Shown piece by piece: positions 1-6,596 of a DNA stretch of 7,320 bases. This DNA is from Bacteroidales bacterium (GTDB lineage: Bacteria; Bacteroidota; Bacteroidia; Bacteroidales; WCHB1-69), in assembly GCA_017618435.1 (NCBI GenBank), contig JAFZUH010000099.1:1-7320 (forward strand), written 5' to 3'. The translations under genes and the position numbers were made by a program. Positions within the stretch are counted from its first letter, which is position 1, and each line of letters begins with the position of its first letter. The notes below the pieces were generated by a model that was not told where the DNA came from, did no database searches, and was given only the letters and a program-made list of their open reading frames with translations.

Positions 1-636
1 TATGCCGATGCTCTTGGCGTTTTTAATCACCTGATATTCAATCATTCAAAAACGAATACATATATAGACGCTTACACTTGGAAAGCCCAAACGCTAATTC
101 AATTAGACCGTCTGCAAGAGGCAGAAGAAAATTTGGAAGAAGTCCGTGCTTTGATGGCTGACAACAAAGAACAATACAAACAACATTGGGAAGCCGTATT
201 TTCTGATTTGCTCATTGCCCAAAAAGACTATGAACAAGCAAGCATTTATTTAACCGAATTGGTCAAGCACAAACATCTCAATCGAGATTTTAAAACACGC
301 ATATATTTCATTTTGGGGCAAGTGCAACAGAAATTGGAACAGATGCCTGCCGCAAGTCAAAATTTTCAGACCACTCTGAAACGGAATCCCGTCTACGAGA
401 TGGAATTTAATGCAACTGTCAATTTGGCAACCTGTTCCGATGATATTGACGCTTCAAGAAACAAACTCAAAAAATTGTTTAAAGACGGTCGAAACGAAAC
501 TTATAAAGACCAGATTTTCTACACCTTATCCCTATTAGACCTAAAAGAAGACGATACCGCTGCTGCAATAAACAATCTGGAATCATCGATTTTTTGGTCG
601 GTAAACAACAACATCAAAAAACAGTTTCGGCTTTAA
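1..636 (+). CDS. porW: PorW/SprE-like type IX secretion TPR protein, upstream part (5' end outside window; ends early by frameshift)
   Basis: The frame is open from base 1 with no stop, so the start codon and expected lipoprotein signal lie upstream; the TTG at 133 is an internal Leu codon. The translation has helix-pair (TPR-like) repeats: HWEAVFSDLLIAQKDYEQA from codon 62, then a second pair (IYFILGQVQQKLEQMPAA), then NPVYEMEFNATVNLA, which I recognise from memory as typical of PorW/SprE. In the family this is an outer-membrane-associated periplasmic lipoprotein needed for type IX secretion and, in gliding species, motility. The in-frame stop is at 634-636, but the family sequence continues in another frame (through 2261). 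Frame 1 reads like the family up to about SVNNNIKK (codons 200-207), so the last few residues (QFRL) are probably not native. It is one gene with the following entry, interrupted by a one-base frame change. Identification is strong; whether the product is functional is unknown. Confidence 0.85.
   Translation, partial: YADALGVFNHLIFNHSKTNTYIDAYTWKAQTLIQLDRLQEAEENLEEVRALMADNKEQYKQHWEAVFSDLLIAQKDYEQASIYLTELVKHKHLNRDFKTRIYFILGQVQQKLEQMPAASQNFQTTLKRNPVYEMEFNATVNLATCSDDIDASRNKLKKLFKDGRNETYKDQIFYTLSLLDLKEDDTAAAINNLESSIFWSVNNNIKKQFRL
590..621 (+). other. Frame-change site inside porW, between a T6 and an A6 tract
   Basis: Frame 1 carries the family sequence upstream and frame 3 carries it downstream. 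Frame 3 has a stop at 504-506 and frame 1 has a stop at 634-636, so the switch must lie in 507-636. Two homopolymers fall where the protein similarity changes frame: TTTTTT at 590-595 and AAAAAA at 616-621. One extra base in either would restore a continuous protein of the same length. An extra T gives SSIFLVGKQQHQKTVSAL; an extra A gives SSIFWSVNNNIKKTVSAL. I favour the A tract, because SVNNN followed by a basic pair resembles my recollection of PorW homologues at this point; that is inference, not an alignment. A ribosomal or transcriptional -1 slip on either tract would have the same effect as the added base. Confidence 0.75.
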
Positions 637-2261
637 CTTTGGCTGAAATCTATTTTTCACAAACAAAATACCCTCAAGCCCTAACACATTATGATACCGT
701 TTTGGCAAGTCTTTCTCCTACTTTTCCACAATACAATACTCTCAAAAAACGGACAGAAATTCTGAAAGATCTGGTATCAAATCTTATGCAAATAGCCCAC
801 GAAGACAGCATGCAATATTTGGCCTCATTAAGTGAAGCGGATAGGGATATTTATATTAACAAATTGATTGAACAATACAAAGAAGACGAACAAAAACGGT
901 TGAGTGACAATGCGGAAAAACTGAAAATGATAGAATCGGCCAAAAACAAACGCCAAACTTCTTCGTCTGCCACTCGCAACGGAAAAACGGTATGGATTTT
1001 TGCCGATGCCACACAAACAAAATTAGGCATTCAAAAATTCCAAAAACAATGGGGCATGCGTACCTTGGAAGATTTTTGGTTTGTCAGCGACATACAACTC
1101 ATGAATGACTTTGCGAACAATCAACCTTTAGAAGAAAACAACAACACACAAGCAAACGACTCTACATCTTCAACAACGGACAAAAACACTGCCAACCGCT
1201 CATCAAATCCCACCACAAAAGCGTTTTATTTGCAGGATATGCCCGCCACCCCCGAAGCCTTGAAACAATCGAATGAAACAATTGCCAACGCCTTGTACAA
1301 TGCCGGCACAATATATGAAAATGATTTGAATGACAAAAAATTAGCCATAAATCAATGGGAAGATTTATTAAAACGTTATCCTGACCATAAATTGGCGGCT
1401 CCTACTTGTTTTCAGTTGTACAAAACCTTTACCGCTCTTAATAACACAAACAAAAGTGAGTATTACAAACAATTGATATTGTCCAAATACGGACAAACAG
1501 ACTACGCCCGTATTATACAAGACTCCAACTATTACCAAAAGATAGCGGAACAGCAACAACAGGCGGAAAAATTCTACACCATGGTGTACGATACTTTTAT
1601 CCATCAACACTATTTGCCTGCCTATCAATTGGCAGAACAGGGTTGCAATGAATGGAGCGACATCAACATTACCTCCAAATTGGCCTATATAAAAGCGGTT
1701 TCTGCAGGAAAATTGTATGGCAATGACAGCTTGAGAGTGCTATTGGAAACAATTCCGATAAAATATCCAACGACAAGCATAGATACTGCCGCCACCGAAT
1801 TATTGGCCGCCTTGGACAGACTGGAAAAACCTGCTTCTCAAACAAACACACCTAAAACCGAAAACAAACCGACTGCAACAGAACTGTTTACTTTCAACGA
1901 GAAAACTTTCCATTTTGTTATCGTTGTAGTCAATATAAAAGATACAAAAATAACCCCATTGAAAAACAATATCGCCGACTTTAACAAAACATTCTTTGGC
2001 CTACAGAATCTTGAATTATCCAATTTTTACATCAACGATGCGGAACAGATGATAACCATATCAAAATTCAAAGACAAAAACGCCGCCATGGACTACTACA
2101 AACTATTTATCTCTGACACAAAATATTTATCATCATTAAACAGCACCCCTTCCGCAAAAGTGTATGTTATTTCTGACGCCAATTATGTTACATTCTATAA
2201 AAACAAACAACAAAGAGCAACTTATGACGAATTTTTCAAAACAAATTATTTACAACAATAA
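594..2261 (+). CDS. porW: PorW/SprE-like type IX secretion TPR protein, downstream part after the frameshift
   Basis: This is the continuation of the preceding gene in frame 3. The TTG at 594 is only the first start-like codon; there is no sign of an independent start, and the first ATG in frame is at 786. Numbering from 594: a TPR pair at 11-40 (LAEIYFSQTKYPQALTHYD), a charged helix at about 80-118, a PorW/SprE signature at 133-163 (WIFADA...KFQKQWGMRTLEDFW), a Ser/Thr/Asn-rich low-complexity linker at 180-208, a second TPR region from about 211 (FYLQDMPATPEALKQSNE, then YNAGTIYEND and WEDLLKRYPDH), another low-complexity stretch at 412-430, and a conserved C-terminal domain at 437-555 (FHFVIVVVNIKD...FFKTNY) typical of SprE/PorW. 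Joined to the upstream part, the window encodes about 753 residues. The frame stays open for over 1.6 kb with conserved motifs, so any inactivation is recent, or the break is an artefact or is bypassed. It ends 74 bp before valS. Confidence 0.87.
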   Translation: MVGKQQHQKTVSALTLAEIYFSQTKYPQALTHYDTVLASLSPTFPQYNTLKKRTEILKDLVSNLMQIAHEDSMQYLASLSEADRDIYINKLIEQYKEDEQKRLSDNAEKLKMIESAKNKRQTSSSATRNGKTVWIFADATQTKLGIQKFQKQWGMRTLEDFWFVSDIQLMNDFANNQPLEENNNTQANDSTSSTTDKNTANRSSNPTTKAFYLQDMPATPEALKQSNETIANALYNAGTIYENDLNDKKLAINQWEDLLKRYPDHKLAAPTCFQLYKTFTALNNTNKSEYYKQLILSKYGQTDYARIIQDSNYYQKIAEQQQQAEKFYTMVYDTFIHQHYLPAYQLAEQGCNEWSDINITSKLAYIKAVSAGKLYGNDSLRVLLETIPIKYPTTSIDTAATELLAALDRLEKPASQTNTPKTENKPTATELFTFNEKTFHFVIVVVNIKDTKITPLKNNIADFNKTFFGLQNLELSNFYINDAEQMITISKFKDKNAAMDYYKLFISDTKYLSSLNSTPSAKVYVISDANYVTFYKNKQQRATYDEFFKTNYLQQ

Positions 2262-2286
2262 TCAAACAGTTTTTGAAAAATAATGT

Positions 2287-2294
2287 TATCTTTG
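2287..2294 (+). promoter_or_regulatory. Putative -7 promoter element for valS (TATCTTTG)
   Basis: TATCTTTG fits the Bacteroidota -7 consensus TAnnTTTG exactly and ends 41 bases before the valS ATG, giving a short A/T-rich leader of about 35 nt. No TTG lies 17-23 bases upstream; the nearest TTTG (2272-2275) is only 11 bases away, which is too close for a standard -33 box. The promoter may therefore be weak, or valS may also be read from porW. The leader is far too short for a T-box or another tRNA-sensing riboswitch. Confidence 0.5.
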
Positions 2295-2335
2295 TATTTT
2301 TGTAAAATTTATATTTGATTATTTTTTAATAAAAG

Positions 2336-4966
2336 ATGGAAATAGCAAGTAAATATAATCCTTCAGAAGTTGAAGACAAATGGTATAAATATTGGTTAGA
2401 CAAAGGATTATTCAAATCCACCCCTGACACTCGTGAAGCCTATACAGTTGTAATTCCCCCTCCAAATGTTACAGGAGTATTGCACATGGGACACATGCTC
2501 AACAATACCATTCAAGATGTATTGGTACGCAGAGCACGCATGATGGGCAAAAATGCCTGTTGGGTACCCGGCACCGACCATGCTTCTATTGCAACAGAAG
2601 CCAAAGTGGTGGCAAAACTGAAAGAACAAGGTATAGACAAACGGGATATAGGCCGTGAACAATTTATGGTCCATGCTTGGGAATGGAAAGAAAAACATGG
2701 GGGCATCATTCTTGAACAATTGAAAAAATTGGGCGCCTCCTGCGATTGGGACAGAACAAGTGTTACAATGGACAAACCGCTATACGAATCTGTTATTCAA
2801 GTTTTTGTGGATTTATACAACAAAGGTTTGATTTATAGAGGTGTCCGTATGGTCAATTGGGACCCCAAAGCCCTAACCGCCGTTTCCGATGAAGAAGTTA
2901 TATACAAAGAATCAAAATCAAAACTATACTATCTTCGCTATTATATTGAAAATGAAGACAAATATATAACCATAGCCACTACACGTCCTGAAACGATATT
3001 GGGAGATACGGCTGTTTGCGTTCACCCTGAAGATGAACGATACAAAAATATTGTCGGCAAAAGGGTTATTATACCAATGATAGGCAGAAGCATTCCTGTT
3101 ATCGCCGATGAATATGTGGACAGAGAATTTGGTACCGGATGTTTGAAAATCACACCCTCACACGATATTAACGATTATAACATCGGGCTAAAACATAAAC
3201 TGGAAAGCATAAACATTTTTAATGACAACGGAACACTAAACGAGAACGGACTTCAATATCAAGGCAAAGACCGTTTTGCAGTTCGCAAAGAAATTATTGC
3301 GGATTTGGAAAATTTAGGTTTAATAGAAAAAATCGAAGACTATGTAAACAAAGTCGGACATTCCGAACGCACCGATGCCGTTATTGAACCCAAACTTTCC
3401 ACTCAATGGTTTGTGAAAATGAAATCATTGGCACAAAGAGCCCTTGAAGTGGTAGAAAATGATACCATAAAATTTCACCCCATAAAATTCAAAAACATTT
3501 ACCGCCATTGGTTGGAAAATGTTCAAGACTGGTGTATCAGCCGCCAATTGTGGTGGGGGCAACAAATTCCTGCCTATTATCTTCCTAATGGTGAAGTTAT
3601 TGTCGCAAAAACAAAAGAAGAAGCCTATAGTATTGCACAGCAAAAATTTGGCAAAAACATTTGCAGTATAGATCAAATGATACAAGACGAAGATGTTTTG
3701 GACACTTGGTTCAGTTCGAGGTTGTGGCCCATTTCGGTATTTGACGGCATTAGAAATCCTGACAATAAAGAAATAAACTACTACTATCCCACTGCCGATT
3801 TAATTACCGCTCCCGACATTATCTTCTTTTGGGTAGCCCGTATGATAATGGCTGGAGAAGAATACCGCAACGAAGTACCTTTCCATAATGTGTACTTTAC
3901 GGGTATTGTTCGCGACAAATTAGGCAGAAAAATGTCCAAATCGTTGGGCAACTCCCCAGACCCTATTGAATTGATGAACAAATATGGTGCTGATGGCGTC
4001 AGATGCGGTATGTTACTAACCGCACCGGCAGGCAACGACCTTCCTTTTGACGAAGCCCTTTGCGAACAAGGAAGGAATTTCTGCAACAAAATATGGAATG
4101 CCTTGCGTTTGATAAAAGGTTGGACAATAGATGAAAACTTGCCACAATCCGACATCAACAAATTGGCGGTTCAATGTTTTGAAAATGTATTGAACAAAAC
4201 ACTTCTTTCAATAGAAGAAAATTTTGAAAAATATCGTTTGAGTGAAGTGCTGATGGCTACCTATAAATTGATTTGGGACGATTTTTGTGCTTGGTATCTC
4301 GAAATGATTAAGCCTGAATATCAACAACCTATCGACAAACAAACATATCTGACAAGTATTGCATTTTTTGAAAAATTGATGTGTCTGTTACATCCTTTTA
4401 TGCCGTTTATCACAGAAGAAATTTGGCATACTTTGGCAAATCGGTCCGATAATGAAAGTATTATGATAGAAAATATGCCAAAATCTTCAAATTTTGACAA
4501 CCAATTGCTGCAACAATTTGAAAAAAGCAAAGAAGTGATAACTGGTGTACGCGGTTTGAGAAATTCCAAAGGGATATCCCCAAAAGAAAAGCTACAACTA
4601 TTTGTGAAACAAAATATTGCAGAATCCAATAAAGCATTCGACAACATTATACTCAAAATGTGCAATCTTTCTCAAATACAATATATTGATACAAAAATGG
4701 ACAACACATTGTCTTTTATGGTTGGAAATATTGAGTATTATATTCCAATCAATATCAAAATAGATATAGAAAGTGAGAAGAAAAAATTGGAAGAAGAGAT
4801 TAAATATTACGAAGGTTTCTTGCAATCTGTAATGAAAAAACTCAGCAATGAAAAGTTTGTCGCCAATGCCAAACCTGAAGTTGTTGAAACAGAACGCAAA
4901 AAACAATCTGATGTTACTCAAAAACTGCAAACATTAAAAGATAGTCTCAACAAATTGATGAATTAA
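2336..4966 (+). CDS. valS: Valine--tRNA ligase (ValRS), complete
   Basis: This class I aminoacyl-tRNA synthetase charges tRNA-Val with valine in the cytoplasm and hydrolyses mischarged Thr-tRNA-Val. The 876-residue length is normal for bacterial ValRS. In order: the HIGH-type motif is HMGH at 50-53 within PPPNVTGVLHMGH; GTDHASIAT at 79-87 is the ValRS active-site segment; the editing (CP1) domain spans about 150-340, with TTRPET at 215-220 and HDINDYNIG at 276-284 holding the conserved Asp residues; the catalytic core resumes with DWCISRQLWWG at 398-408 and DTWFSS at 456-461; the KMSKS loop is at 532-536. An anticodon-binding helical domain follows (from about 584, NKIWNALR), and a C-terminal coiled-coil arm covers about 808-876 (SEKKKLEEEIKYYEGF). 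All key motifs are intact. The ATG at 2336 is chosen because the family N-terminus (KYNPSEVEDKWYKYW) starts directly after it. There is no Shine-Dalgarno; the start follows an A-rich stretch. IleRS is excluded by the ValRS-type GTDHASIAT and the C-terminal coiled coil. Confidence 0.98.
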   Translation: MEIASKYNPSEVEDKWYKYWLDKGLFKSTPDTREAYTVVIPPPNVTGVLHMGHMLNNTIQDVLVRRARMMGKNACWVPGTDHASIATEAKVVAKLKEQGIDKRDIGREQFMVHAWEWKEKHGGIILEQLKKLGASCDWDRTSVTMDKPLYESVIQVFVDLYNKGLIYRGVRMVNWDPKALTAVSDEEVIYKESKSKLYYLRYYIENEDKYITIATTRPETILGDTAVCVHPEDERYKNIVGKRVIIPMIGRSIPVIADEYVDREFGTGCLKITPSHDINDYNIGLKHKLESINIFNDNGTLNENGLQYQGKDRFAVRKEIIADLENLGLIEKIEDYVNKVGHSERTDAVIEPKLSTQWFVKMKSLAQRALEVVENDTIKFHPIKFKNIYRHWLENVQDWCISRQLWWGQQIPAYYLPNGEVIVAKTKEEAYSIAQQKFGKNICSIDQMIQDEDVLDTWFSSRLWPISVFDGIRNPDNKEINYYYPTADLITAPDIIFFWVARMIMAGEEYRNEVPFHNVYFTGIVRDKLGRKMSKSLGNSPDPIELMNKYGADGVRCGMLLTAPAGNDLPFDEALCEQGRNFCNKIWNALRLIKGWTIDENLPQSDINKLAVQCFENVLNKTLLSIEENFEKYRLSEVLMATYKLIWDDFCAWYLEMIKPEYQQPIDKQTYLTSIAFFEKLMCLLHPFMPFITEEIWHTLANRSDNESIMIENMPKSSNFDNQLLQQFEKSKEVITGVRGLRNSKGISPKEKLQLFVKQNIAESNKAFDNIILKMCNLSQIQYIDTKMDNTLSFMVGNIEYYIPINIKIDIESEKKKLEEEIKYYEGFLQSVMKKLSNEKFVANAKPEVVETERKKQSDVTQKLQTLKDSLNKLMN

Positions 4967-4988
4967 ATCGGTTTTTATGCTATCTTTG
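4955..4988 (+). promoter_or_regulatory. Putative Bacteroidota-type promoter for the yitT-purE-dnaX unit
   Basis: TATCTTTG at 4981-4988 matches the -7 consensus TAnnTTTG. A TTG at 4955-4957, inside the last codons of valS, lies 23 bases upstream, at the long end of the usual spacing for the -33 element. The -7 box ends 42 bases before the ATG of the next gene, almost the same distance as in front of valS, which supports both calls. The predicted transcription start is near 4995. Confidence 0.58.
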
Positions 4989-4996
4989 CATAAAGA
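4972..4996 (+). repeat. Inverted repeat framing the yitT -7 box
   Basis: TTTATGC (4974-4980) and GCATAAA (4988-4994) form a perfect 7-bp dyad with the 7-base spacer TATCTTT; a G-U pair and one more A-U pair could extend it to 4972/4996. The spacer plus the first G of the right arm is the -7 element itself. The dyad lies 7 bases after the valS stop, so it could act in the valS transcript as a weak hairpin, but it has only two G-C pairs and no T run after it. It could instead be an operator, or chance in AT-rich sequence. Confidence 0.45.
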
Positions 4997-5030
4997 AAAA
5001 AATAATAAATAGAATATTAAATATATAAAT

Positions 5031-6092
5031 ATGAACAAGACGTCTGCACTAAAAGCATGGTTTGCCCAAATAAACGATTCCCATGAACGTATTGGCTCCA
5101 AAGAATGGTATATGGCCTATGGAAAAATTGTATTTGGCTGTCTTCTTTTTGCGTTAATAGATTTATTTTGCGTTGTACCTTACGGGTTGGCACCCGGTGG
5201 CGTATATGGTCTGATGAGCGTTTTCAACAATATATGGGGTGTTCCAATGAATTTGGTCATTTATATGGACGTTACGCTATTGCTTATCGGATTCGTTTTT
5301 TTAGGACCAAGATTCGGAATAAAAACCATCTTATCCATATTCTTAATATGGTTATTTACCTATATTACAGAAATTTTGCTTGTCAGCAAAGTAGGTTATT
5401 TTCCTGTGGTGCATTCCGGTAATATTATTTCCATTGACGACTATAACAGTTTAACCGACCAAATTAAAAATATGAATCTGCCTATTCGCCCATATAAATA
5501 TTCCGCTTTAGGCATTACCCATTATTTCCAACCTGACTATCTATTAGCCTCTGTGGTAGGCGGATTGGTTTATGGTATCAGTATAGGCGTTATTTTCAGT
5601 GCAGGAGCAACCTCTGGCGGCTCAGACATCATATCTATGATTATTCACAAATACACTCATATTTCTTTAGGTGTATTGGTTATGATTGTAGATTCAAGCA
5701 TCGCATTAACAGCCATTGCCATAGACGGTTCAATCAGACTACCCGTTTATTCTATCATTTTGATATATATAGAATGTGTAATTATTGATAAAATTGTAGA
5801 TACAAAAATCAACCGTACATTGCTCATCGTTTCTGAACACACAGAAGAAATCAAGCAACTAATTACCGCCAAATTAGAACGTAATGTTTCTATTATACAA
5901 CAAATGGGAACCTACAATGGACAACAAACACAAATTCTATATGCTACCGTTAGCAAACCGGAATACAAAAAATTGAAAAACGAACTTAAAAAAATTGATT
6001 CAAAGATATATATAAATCTTATCAACAATACTGAAGTTTCAGAAACAAACATAGAATTAAACACTAACGAAAACATTGAACTAAAAAAATAA
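5031..6092 (+). CDS. YitT family integral membrane protein (DUF161 + DUF2179)
   Basis: A 353-residue inner-membrane protein of unknown biochemical role. The N-terminal membrane region has hydrophobic segments at about 31-52, 73-92, 97-118, 171-192, 212-232 and 238-254. The YitT signature GATSGGSDIISMIIHKY is at 192-208, and APGGVYGL at 54-61 is a related glycine-rich turn. A soluble DUF2179 domain follows (about 261-332, starting NRTLLIVSEHTEEI), with a basic, then Asn/Glu-rich tail (334-353). Two features look unusual to me: about 30 polar residues before the first membrane helix, and a hydrophilic loop of about 50 residues (119-168) between helices. The ATG at 5031 gives a start preceded by A/T-rich sequence with no Shine-Dalgarno; the next in-frame ATG (5109) would remove the polar N-terminus, so a shorter product cannot be excluded. 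It is preceded by its own putative promoter and followed 6 bp later by purE. Family membership is clear; transport or other function is unproven. Confidence 0.93.
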   Translation: MNKTSALKAWFAQINDSHERIGSKEWYMAYGKIVFGCLLFALIDLFCVVPYGLAPGGVYGLMSVFNNIWGVPMNLVIYMDVTLLLIGFVFLGPRFGIKTILSIFLIWLFTYITEILLVSKVGYFPVVHSGNIISIDDYNSLTDQIKNMNLPIRPYKYSALGITHYFQPDYLLASVVGGLVYGISIGVIFSAGATSGGSDIISMIIHKYTHISLGVLVMIVDSSIALTAIAIDGSIRLPVYSIILIYIECVIIDKIVDTKINRTLLIVSEHTEEIKQLITAKLERNVSIIQQMGTYNGQQTQILYATVSKPEYKKLKNELKKIDSKIYINLINNTEVSETNIELNTNENIELKK

Positions 6093-6098
6093 AAACAC

Positions 6099-6587
6099 AT
6101 GGCAACAATAAGTATCATAATGGGTAGCATTTCAGACTATCCTGTAATGGAAGATGCAATAAAATTTTTAGAAGAAATGGGTATTGATTACGATTGCAGA
6201 GCATTGTCTGCCCATCGTACACCTGAATTGGTAATGGAATTTGCCACCCAAGCAAAATCCAATGGCACCAAAGTTATTATTGCCGGTGCAGGAGGTGCAG
6301 CACATCTTCCCGGAGTAATAGCAGCATATACTGCTATTCCTGTTATTGGTGTACCTATCAAATCGTCAAATTCTATTGACGGTTGGGATTCAATTTTGTC
6401 TATTTTACAAATGCCATCGGGCATTCCCGTGGCTACCGTAGCCTTGAACGGTGCAAAAAATGCGGCAATTCTCGCTACGGAAATGATTGCCACAAGTGAT
6501 GATAATCTTTACAAAAAATTGGAGAATTTCAAAGAATCATTAAAACAAAAGGTGATAGACGCAAATATTAAATTGCAAAATAAATAA
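6099..6587 (+). CDS. purE: N5-carboxyaminoimidazole ribonucleotide mutase (PurE, class I)
   Basis: PurE converts N5-CAIR to CAIR in cytoplasmic de novo purine synthesis, acting after PurK. The 162-residue length is normal. Visible motifs: the phosphate-binding GSISDYPVM at 9-17; SAHRTP at 37-42 with catalytic His39 (equivalent to E. coli His45); AGAGGAAHLPG at 62-72, the substrate-binding loop that marks class I rather than the animal-type class II enzyme; GVPIKSS at 84-90; and QMPSGIPVATVA at 104-115. All key residues are present. It starts 6 bp after the yitT stop and ends 9 bp before dnaX, so it is probably read from the promoter before yitT; no purine riboswitch or separate promoter is seen. 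No other pur gene, in particular purK, is in the window, so the rest of the pathway must be elsewhere. Confidence 0.98.
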   Translation: MATISIIMGSISDYPVMEDAIKFLEEMGIDYDCRALSAHRTPELVMEFATQAKSNGTKVIIAGAGGAAHLPGVIAAYTAIPVIGVPIKSSNSIDGWDSILSILQMPSGIPVATVALNGAKNAAILATEMIATSDDNLYKKLENFKESLKQKVIDANIKLQNK

Positions 6588-6596
6588 ATTGTTGTT

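Noticed and set aside
133..135. TTG as the start codon of the upstream porW part
   Set aside because: The frame is open to base 1 and the residues before it continue the helical repeat, so the gene begins before the window.
2262..2276. Inverted repeat TCAAA-CAGTT-TTTGA just after the porW stop, considered as a terminator
   Set aside because: The stem has five pairs with a single G-C pair and is followed by A, not T, so it is too weak to call.
2262..2335. T-box or other riboswitch before valS
   Set aside because: The whole gap is 74 bp, with a predicted leader of about 35 nt, and no T-box sequence or stable stem is present.
3784..4161. 125-codon minus-strand open frame opposite valS
   Set aside because: It lies entirely antisense to the conserved KMSKS region of ValRS; its openness follows from the codon use of valS, and there is no promoter or recognisable domain.
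5105..5422. 105-codon + strand open frame inside the YitT gene
   Set aside because: It overlaps the clear YitT membrane frame, resembles no family I know, and its Cys/Arg/Trp-rich composition is typical of a shadow frame.
6188..6493. 101-codon minus-strand open frame opposite purE
   Set aside because: It is antisense to the conserved PurE core, with an Ala/Pro-rich composition that mirrors the GAGGAAHLPG region; there is no independent support.
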